Shown in pieces: positions 48,701-53,500 of a DNA stretch of 53,500 bases. Positions within the stretch are counted from its first letter, which is position 1. Each line of letters starts with the position of its first letter. The DNA lies in NCBI RefSeq assembly GCF_037975245.1, contig NC_092569.1:12804001-12857500 (forward strand), read 5' to 3'. The position numbers were made by a program, and so were the translations under genes. The stretch comes from Apostichopus japonicus. Lineage: Eukaryota > Echinodermata > Holothuroidea > Aspidochirotida > Stichopodidae. The notes under the pieces are model-generated. The model saw only the letters and a program-made list of their open reading frames with translations. It was not told the DNA's origin and searched no databases.

Positions 48701-49805
48701 AAAGCTTGCAAAATAGTGAAATCCCTAGCCTGTGGAAAACGACATTAACATTCCCTGTTCCAAATTTCAAGTGAAGAATCTCCAACATGTTGTAAATGAT
48801 TTTAGACCAACTGATTTAGCGAGTATTGTATTTAACATTATGCAAAAGCTTCTGCTGCCACAGATGATGGTTAGGTTTTAATCAGTGTGGGAATAAACGT
48901 CAATTTGCATACAGAAAAGATGTACCATGTGATTTTACGTATCCATGAAGTTGTGTCCCAATTGAATAACAAGCTAAACACTGTGTCAAAGGTGCTTTAC
49001 CTGGATTTCTCTTCAATACGATCAAGTTAACAAAAGATTAATCTGGAATTATTAGTGATCCATGGCTACTAAATTGGTTATAGCTCATTTCATAACGACA
49101 GGTTTAACGACAACTTAAATTAGAAAAGGACTATAAAAGTTGGGTCCATTGTCTGCTCTACTGTATACACGGACGAAATTAAATCTAACGATCATCTCTC
49201 AGTCACAAAATATGCTTATGAAACTGCATTATCATGCAACATATACAAGATTTCATTTGTCGATCATCCTTTCAATTATCAGCAATATGTTAATGATACA
49301 GTTTCAACAAACCATCGAAAGGACTTATTGCTCATTCCCAAAAACTTGGAAGGAATTGTGTTTTGCTAACATTAACATAAAACATGAAGGCCGCTTGTCG
49401 TCTAGATCACAAAGTGTTAAAATAAATGCATCAGAGGTTGAGAAAACATCAAAAACTGACTACTTATGGGTACGCATTAGCGAAAACCTGACATTAAATT
49501 GTCATATATGGAATATATTGAGCAGAGTGCATTATTTGGTCTCTAGTTTAGCATAAATCGTGTGAAGTTTTAACAGAGGTATGTATGCTGTACCTGTTTG
49601 GTACAACTTCACGTCATCGAGAGATAAAGAATCGAATGATTAAGTATCTTAAGAAACGTTTTTTTTCAAGCTTTGGGTGCCTATTTCACAGGTGCTAACA
49701 GTAAAAAAAATCTACCTTTTTTTGTGTGTACAATCTCCACTTAGATTAATGATCATGTAAAAAAAAAAACAATGAATGTAAGCAAGCATAAAGAACGTCT
49801 TCGAC

Positions 49806-49883
<78 letters not shown>

Positions 49884-50131
49884 TATATGTGTATATATGT
49901 TGAGACTAGTTGAGACTAGTAGAACACTAGTAGTTGTAACTCGGAGTTTCACGCGTTTTAGCGATCATCAGACAACTCTGTTGAGTTGTCTGATGATCGC
50001 TAAAACGCGTAAAACTCCGAGTTACAACTACTAGTGTTCCACTAGTCTCAACTAGTATCAACATATATTCCGCTCTGTCCACTGGACATAGAGCACTCTG
50101 CGCCAAGATAGACGCCAACCAACCAACACTA

Positions 50132-50191
<60 letters not shown>

Positions 50192-51922
50192 GGTGACCAG
50201 ACGTCCCCGATTTTCAGGGACAGTCCCCGATTACAGTGTGCTGTCCCCGATGAACAAGTGTCCCCGAAAATGTCCCCGATTCGTCAAAATGTTCAGGAAT
50301 TTTGAAAATATCCCACAATATTAGTAAAATAATTGTAAAAACAAAATTTAGTCAAGTGTGCAGGCGCAGAATGGAACAGGTGGGCCAGTGTAAAGTGGAA
50401 ACACTGTTAAAAATATGCTAGATCGATCTAGCCTAGCACTCTTTCGACCGTATAATTGGCAACTACGGCGGCACAACGACACTTATGGTGTGAGCATGAG
50501 CAACTCACAATCTCTCAAAGAACCACGTAAAGTAAGTGAATTTCATCTAAAAAAAGCTACATTTTTGAAAATAAAATTGATTTAAAAAATGCTTCTAAGT
50601 ATCACCATTTTACATCTAAGCACCTTAGGCACTTGAAAATTTCCAAAGGGTAGGGGGACACCCCCTCCCCTTATACCCCTCCCCCATATCAGTCACTCAA
50701 TAAATGTCCCCGATTCTAGTCAGGAAAATATGGTCACCTTAATATATATCGTATTGGTATGTATGTAACGTTTATTATCCTTGCTTCTCCAATGTATGTA
50801 GCCTACATCTCTAATACATCTTTGCAACCGATGATTCAAGCTGTTGATTCTATGAATGTTTCCCAAAGGAAAAATATTAGAAAACAGATGATCGCATCCA
50901 TTTCAGCAAAATTCCATAAACTTGATAAAGTTTTCTTGTTAGTACTTTAACCTTAACTATAGCGGGAAAATGAACGGAAAATGTATATTATGGTGTAATC
51001 ACTTAGGACAAGATCTAGTTAAACTATAGAAAATGAAAGTCTCACCATTTGTTGAACCTTTGTAACAACTTCGTCCTACACCAGGAAATTTCTCCGCAAA
51101 TTTACACAATCCTAAAACGAAATGACAAAACAAAAGGCACATTGGACTTTACTAATTATTACAAGTTTGTCACGGGAGCATGTCCGCGTTTCGGGAGGAT
51201 TGGGGTGGGAGCGGAAGGGTGAATTACCATTTCAAGAGGATCGGATTTGCTTTCAGCATAATTTTTTTTTCTCAGAATGTTGAATTCAAATTGTAGAAAG
51301 TGTAGTTACATCTGTTTCTAACTCATTTCTTGAATTCAAAGTTGTTCCAGATCTGTTTCGTATGTTTATTTTTATTGTGCACATAACCAATGTAGTCAAA
51401 TATCTGAGCTGCTTTGATTTCTTCCTTCTTTATTAAACATAAAAGTGCGTTTTAATTCGTTATTATTTATTACATAAATTGATATATAGGTTTCCGTCTA
51501 CAAACTTACTCTTGTCATATACCTTGATATATTCGTGCCAAATTTCCGATTACAATCATAATCGTAAGTTATATCGTAACTTTGAGTAACCATAGAAACA
51601 CCAAGTAAAAAAAACAGAGTATAGCAATCACCCAATTACACCATATACAGAACGTCACATCACTGCTGACAGAACAAACTGTATTATTTGAAAATAAAAG
51701 TGGATTATGCTACAAGTACATCAGGGTCTTGCTGGTTCTTATGCTAGGTTCAAGCAACAGACTGTATGCATATTTACTTTATTTAAGTTGTCAAATGCAT
51801 GATAAGGAACGGACAAAATATATAAATAAAGAATACTCACTGCCTGCTGCTAAAGATGTACCAAAACATGCCATGAAAATAAGAAGGTGTTGGAAACATA
51901 TGCTATTTTCTTTAACAGCCAT
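36467..51922 (-). CDS. Fibrinogen-related secreted protein gene (gene model, introns included)
   Basis: Exons read leftwards: 51841-51922, 51046-51111, 42144-42547, 39214-39519, 37517-37787, 36467-36747. Every junction has a matching phase (1, 1, 0, 0, 1), giving about 469 residues. Domains: signal peptide 1-27, Cys mini-domain about 28-49, Ser/Thr stalk about 50-140, Cys-rich/VWC-TIL-like segment and EGF about 150-243, fibrinogen C-terminal domain about 246-469. Fibrinogen-related proteins bind sugars or acetyl groups and act in recognition in many invertebrates; this role is inferred here. The link between the two 5' exons and the rest crosses an 8-kb intron and rests on phase, strand and order. 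The mini-exon at 42907-42972 is probably skipped. Copy A suggests a tandem paralogue. Confidence 0.8.
37517..37787 (-). CDS. Middle exon of fibrinogen domain
   Basis: Acceptor TTTTGATTTCAG, phase 0 start; donor G/GTGAGT, phase 1 end. It encodes VFQRRVNGSVDFYRNW, GFGQIVHEFWMGND, and LSAVGTYSGTAG, the central conserved blocks of the domain. WT from the preceding exon joins VFQRR to give the family's WTVFQRR. Confidence 0.95.
37788..38880. other. Intron of the fibrinogen-related gene
   Basis: Non-coding, with a G run at about 38096-38106. Nothing else recognised. Confidence 0.6.
38884..38960 (-). pseudogene. Pseudo-exon: fragment of the fibrinogen-domain start
   Basis: About 75 bp matching the minus-strand exon part at about 39262-39335. 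Translation gives NAG-x-NNSGIYTI like AGINASGIYTI, then a four-base insertion, stops, and loss of the GGGWT end. A relic of a partial exon duplication inside the gene's own intron. Confidence 0.8.
39214..39519 (-). CDS. Exon: VWC/TIL-like Cys segment, EGF, start of fibrinogen domain
   Basis: 102 codons, phase 0 at both ends (acceptor TTGCTATTGCACAG, donor GTAAGT). It starts AGGFYVNPDCTRRAHC...NVTWDDVYSC, like the C-terminal part of VWC or TIL-type modules. It continues into an EGF-like end (CNPNALCEEQ...CYCKTGYHGDGKTC) and then the domain start NCQDVYTAGINASGIYTI...VYCNMADGGGWT. A 2.27-kb transposon begins 50 bp upstream of its acceptor. Confidence 0.93.
39569..41840. mobile_element. 2.27-kb hAT-type non-autonomous element in an intron
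   Basis: Perfect 12-bp inverted ends (CAGTGGCGGAGA / TCTCCGCCACTG) and an exact 8-bp target duplication acaacaat (39561-39568, 41841-41848). There is no transposase ORF. It contains G and C runs, copies of the shared module, and from 39771 an inverted fragment of the CAGG-ended family seen whole at 23892-26086. It lies in the intron just upstream of the EGF/fibrinogen exon. Confidence 0.9.
41860..41965. repeat. GAT/GAC trinucleotide-rich tract
   Basis: About 105 bp of GAT, GAC and AAT units in the intron; a simple repeat. Confidence 0.85.
42144..42547 (-). CDS. Exon: Ser/Thr-rich stalk and Cys-rich segment
   Basis: 404 nt, phase 1 start (acceptor TCTATTTAAG), phase 0 end (donor GTGAGT). It encodes three tandem 26-residue repeats (LPDTTVSSVETTTQSKTSPP type; 78 bp each), probably heavily O-glycosylated. 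A Cys-rich end follows (CLRGQLRC, MVCAAPENCTCQ) that continues into the next exon. Only this frame fits the phase of the following exon; an alternative frame ending in CECKHF is closed by a TGA. Confidence 0.88.
42640..43040. repeat. Duplicate of 28980-29370
   Basis: Same-orientation match including the degenerate mini-exon and flanking intron; begins about 90 bp upstream (minus strand) of the stalk exon. Confidence 0.85.
42907..42972 (-). pseudogene. Cysteine mini-exon with lost donor
   Basis: 66 nt, open, phase 1 to phase 1, with acceptor CTCTGCAG. The donor reads CTAAAC where the related exon at 29252 has GTAAAC, so the GT is gone. The first Cys of the family is His. Skipping it leaves the gene in frame, which is the likely outcome. 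Confidence 0.6.
46570..47700. other. Segment present only in copy B
   Basis: 1.13 kb lying between ggtcatttagggg and aataaggtggc, which are adjacent in copy A (about 3239-3252). No inverted ends, target duplication or coding region seen. It may be a deletion in copy A rather than an insertion here. Confidence 0.7.
47702..48275. repeat. 77-bp minisatellite, copy B (about 7 units)
   Basis: Longer version of the array at 3252-3590 with the same CCAGGa sub-blocks. Frames through it give a repeat such as TRIVLAPTRKSVVNL; an artefact of the array. Confidence 0.88.
48580..49690 (+). pseudogene. LINE reverse transcriptase remnant, copy B
   Basis: Same fossil as at 3890-4683, extended by about 350 bp lost from copy A. 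The extra part encodes EGRLSSRSQSVKI, VRISENLTLNCHI and, further on, YAVPVWYNFTSS-like pieces, typical of the region after the LINE active site. Many stops and frameshifts. Confidence 0.75.
49806..49897. repeat. (TA)n microsatellite, copy B left part
   Basis: TA tract with a few GTA interruptions, left of the palindrome. Confidence 0.93.
49932..49977 (-). ncRNA. Hammerhead ribozyme, core intact
   Basis: Minus strand, 5' to 3': stem I strand AGTTGT, core CTGATGA (49965-49971), a short stem II (CGC/GCG around TAAAAC), core GAAA (49947-49950), a very short stem III (ACT/AGT with loop CCG), an unpaired T at the cleavage position, then ACAACT, which pairs perfectly with AGTTGT. All invariant core bases are present. 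Stem II is weak, with a U-U next to the core. A very short stem III is known for hammerheads in Penelope-like elements and often needs dimers to cut well. Cleavage is predicted between 49938 and 49937. Confidence 0.75.
49984..50029 (+). ncRNA. Hammerhead ribozyme, one core base changed
   Basis: Plus-strand partner in the right arm: AGTTGT, CTGATGA (49990-49996), the same stem II, then AAAA (50011-50014) where GAAA is required, ACTCCGAGT, T, ACAACT. The G-to-A change at the invariant G12 position should abolish cutting. Confidence 0.7.
50129..50188. repeat. (TA)n microsatellite, copy B right part
   Basis: Second half of the split TA tract, between the palindrome and the TTAA-flanked element. 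Confidence 0.93.
50192..50738. mobile_element. TTAA-flanked non-autonomous DNA element
   Basis: 547 bp starting GGTGACCA and ending TGGTCACC, flanked by TTAA on both sides (50188-50191, 50739-50742). The phrase gtccccgat recurs several times inside. No ORF. Absent from copy A. TTAA would suit a piggyBac or Kolobok type, but in TA-rich flanks the target duplication could also be TA or other. Confidence 0.75.
51046..51111 (-). CDS. Cysteine mini-exon, copy B
   Basis: 66 nt, phase 1 at both ends, between CATTTCGTTTTAG and GTGAGAC. It encodes LCKFAEKFPGVGRSCYKGSTN, three residues different from copy A (E to K, G to R, P to S). Second exon of the gene model that ends at 36467. Confidence 0.65.
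51841..51922 (-). CDS. Signal-peptide first exon, copy B
   Basis: ATG at base 51922 reading leftwards; 27 residues ending FGTSLAAG, then donor GTGAGT in phase 1. Near-identical to the copy A exon at 5863-5944. Proposed first coding exon of the fibrinogen-related gene. Confidence 0.7.
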
Positions 51923-53500
51923 GTTTTTCAGTTGTTCTCAGATTTGAGCAGAGTCTGATTCAAAATGTTCGGTACATGTTCTGATGTACTATAATATGGT
52001 TTTTACATTGCCATATGTTGTCGAGCTTTTAAGAGATTCATGCATATTCATCAATTCACTAAAGGTTGGGTCTCTTTTTCTAATCTCTGCGCAGTAGGGA
52101 AGTTTAACGAATCGTAGGAGGCTAATATGTTAATCAGTTAATAAGATGGGAGGAGACAATAACATGGCTGGCTGGCTAGATATTTTAATATGAAACATAG
52201 ATTGTTTACCAATAAAGCTATTTAAATATGTAATGAAATACGACTTTACTCAAGGATGAGTAGTAATTGTAAAAAAAACTACCTACTCAAACTGCCAATA
52301 AATAAAACAGCGCTGTATTGACAGGAACGATTAAAACCATATCTAGTGGGATTTATATTTTGCTCAAAATTACAAAGAAACGCAGGAAGGAGGAGCGATT
52401 AAAGATAAAGATTGTGAAATTTGAGAAAAGAGCCATGTCTGCTATCCCATGGTATAATAGTTTGCATCACATAACTTAATAAAATTTGATATCCCCGACT
52501 GCTTTCCCCGGAAAAGGCTATTACCTGATTGGCTGGCTGGTTTCTCGATAACTCTGGCATATCCTATTTAGGAAAATGTTTTTCATGAACAACCATATAT
52601 TGACCTTTCTTGGGATCTATCTAATTGATGAAATTTGAACAATTGAAGGTCCTTATATGCGATCTGGTGCAATGTTTTGCCAGTTTCATCATTATCATAT
52701 GATATCAAATTATCAGCAGATTTTGTTTCCTGTTTGAATTCTTTGTTCTTTTCAATATTATATCAGAAAGACAAACAAAGTGCTCTTTTACAAATTTTCC
52801 AGTAGGATGATTCTCGTTTATTGTCCAATGTCTGGACGTTAATACAGTTGACGAACTTCACTGATGGAAAAAATATTAACTTTCATATTTTGTAGCAAAA
52901 TTTCACATCATTATGATAAGATTATACGGTTTCTAATGTTTAGAGAGAAGTAAAAATGCATCAATTCATTACTCATAATTATGCGTCCTGCATTGCATAA
53001 CATAGACCTAGTGCCCTTCATGAAGGTTTACCAGGCATATATTAAAAGGGAGAGGCACTCATAGACTGTTGCAAATTCAAATACATCTGGTAATGTTTAA
53101 AACAATGCAGAGTCAGAATGTATGCTTAGGCTAAGTACGTTAGCTTGTGTGTGACACCCGAGGCCAAATGAATGATTCTCGTTCAAATATTCCGCCCAGT
53201 GGATGTAAAACACTACCTTTAAATTAGAGTATAACAATCATTAAATTGCTCAAAATATTGTATTTTTTAACTTTGATCAGAGCTATAGGCTATACTATCT
53301 TTGAAATTCCCTGACTAAGGAAGACTAATGTATGAATGTTAACATCTGAACAATTTGAGGCAACCCAAGTTTACAAAGTACTTAGTACCAACCACACTAG
53401 AGTAGATTCAAGAGAAGTTGATAATTTGCTAAGAGAAGAAACACTGTAATAATTATTTATAGGAAGCGCGTATCACGTACGATTGCTTAATAAGCTTCAT

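Larger units (their letters stand above)
49898..50063. repeat. Near-perfect 166-bp palindrome
   Basis: Arms 49898-49978 and 49983-50063 (81 bp each) are reverse complements with about three mismatches and a 4-base loop tgtt. Absent from copy A, where the TA tract is continuous. Each arm contains a hammerhead ribozyme core. Confidence 0.93.
43215..53500. repeat. Segmental duplication, copy B
   Basis: Direct-orientation partner of bases 1-8236, starting 43.2 kb downstream. It is about 2 kb longer because it carries a 1.13-kb segment (46570-47700), more minisatellite units, about 350 bp more LINE sequence, a palindrome and a TTAA-flanked element. It lacks the hAT-type element and the SINE found in copy A. 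It carries the 5' exons of the fibrinogen-related gene whose 3' exons lie at 36467-42547. Confidence 0.95.

Overview
The window is eukaryotic, intron-bearing, AT-rich and repeat-dense, and probably comes from a marine invertebrate deuterostome such as an echinoderm. That placement is an inference from a secreted fibrinogen-related protein with EGF and Ser/Thr-rich parts, a tRNA-type SINE, a Penelope-like remnant and a Ty3/Gypsy element. Nothing in the sequence proves the species. There is no operon, CRISPR array or bacterial feature.

The frame of the window is a large direct duplication. Bases 1-8236 (copy A) match 43215-53500 (copy B) almost end to end, and both matches run off the window. 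Each copy holds, on the minus strand, a signal-peptide exon and a 66-nt cysteine-containing phase-1 mini-exon. In copy B these feed, across an intron of about 8 kb, into a complete set of fibrinogen-related exons at 36467-42547. All splice phases agree and the model gives about 469 residues: signal peptide, Cys mini-domain, Ser/Thr-rich stalk with three 26-residue repeats, Cys-rich/VWC-TIL-like segment, EGF, fibrinogen C-terminal domain. Copy A looks like the 5' end of a second gene whose remainder lies left of base 1. A third, broken piece of the family (mini-exons at 29252-29318 and 29628-29693) lies between them.

Mobile DNA fills much of the rest. A Ty3/Gypsy element (12144-19141) has two 373-bp LTRs differing at 3 positions, a 4-bp target duplication, a tRNA-Leu primer site, a textbook -1 frameshift heptamer, lesions in gag, a stop between protease and RT, an in-frame deletion of most of the integrase core, and an extra ORF with two C2H2 zinc fingers behind a splice-acceptor-like tract. 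Copy-A insertions with a clean empty site in copy B are a 358-bp hAT-type element and a 380-bp SINE. A 2.27-kb hAT-type element sits 50 bp upstream of a fibrinogen splice acceptor. A 2.2-kb element with CAGG/CCTG ends and a TTAA-flanked element are also present. A LINE reverse-transcriptase fossil is shared by both duplicate copies, and a Penelope-type GIY-YIG remnant lies at 34888-35292.

The least expected signal is a 166-bp near-perfect palindrome in copy B (49898-50063). Each arm carries a hammerhead-ribozyme core, intact on the minus strand and with one core base changed on the plus strand. Intergenic stretches at 8.2-12.1, 20.9-23.9, 26.1-29.0 and 30.2-34.9 kb show no convincing genes.
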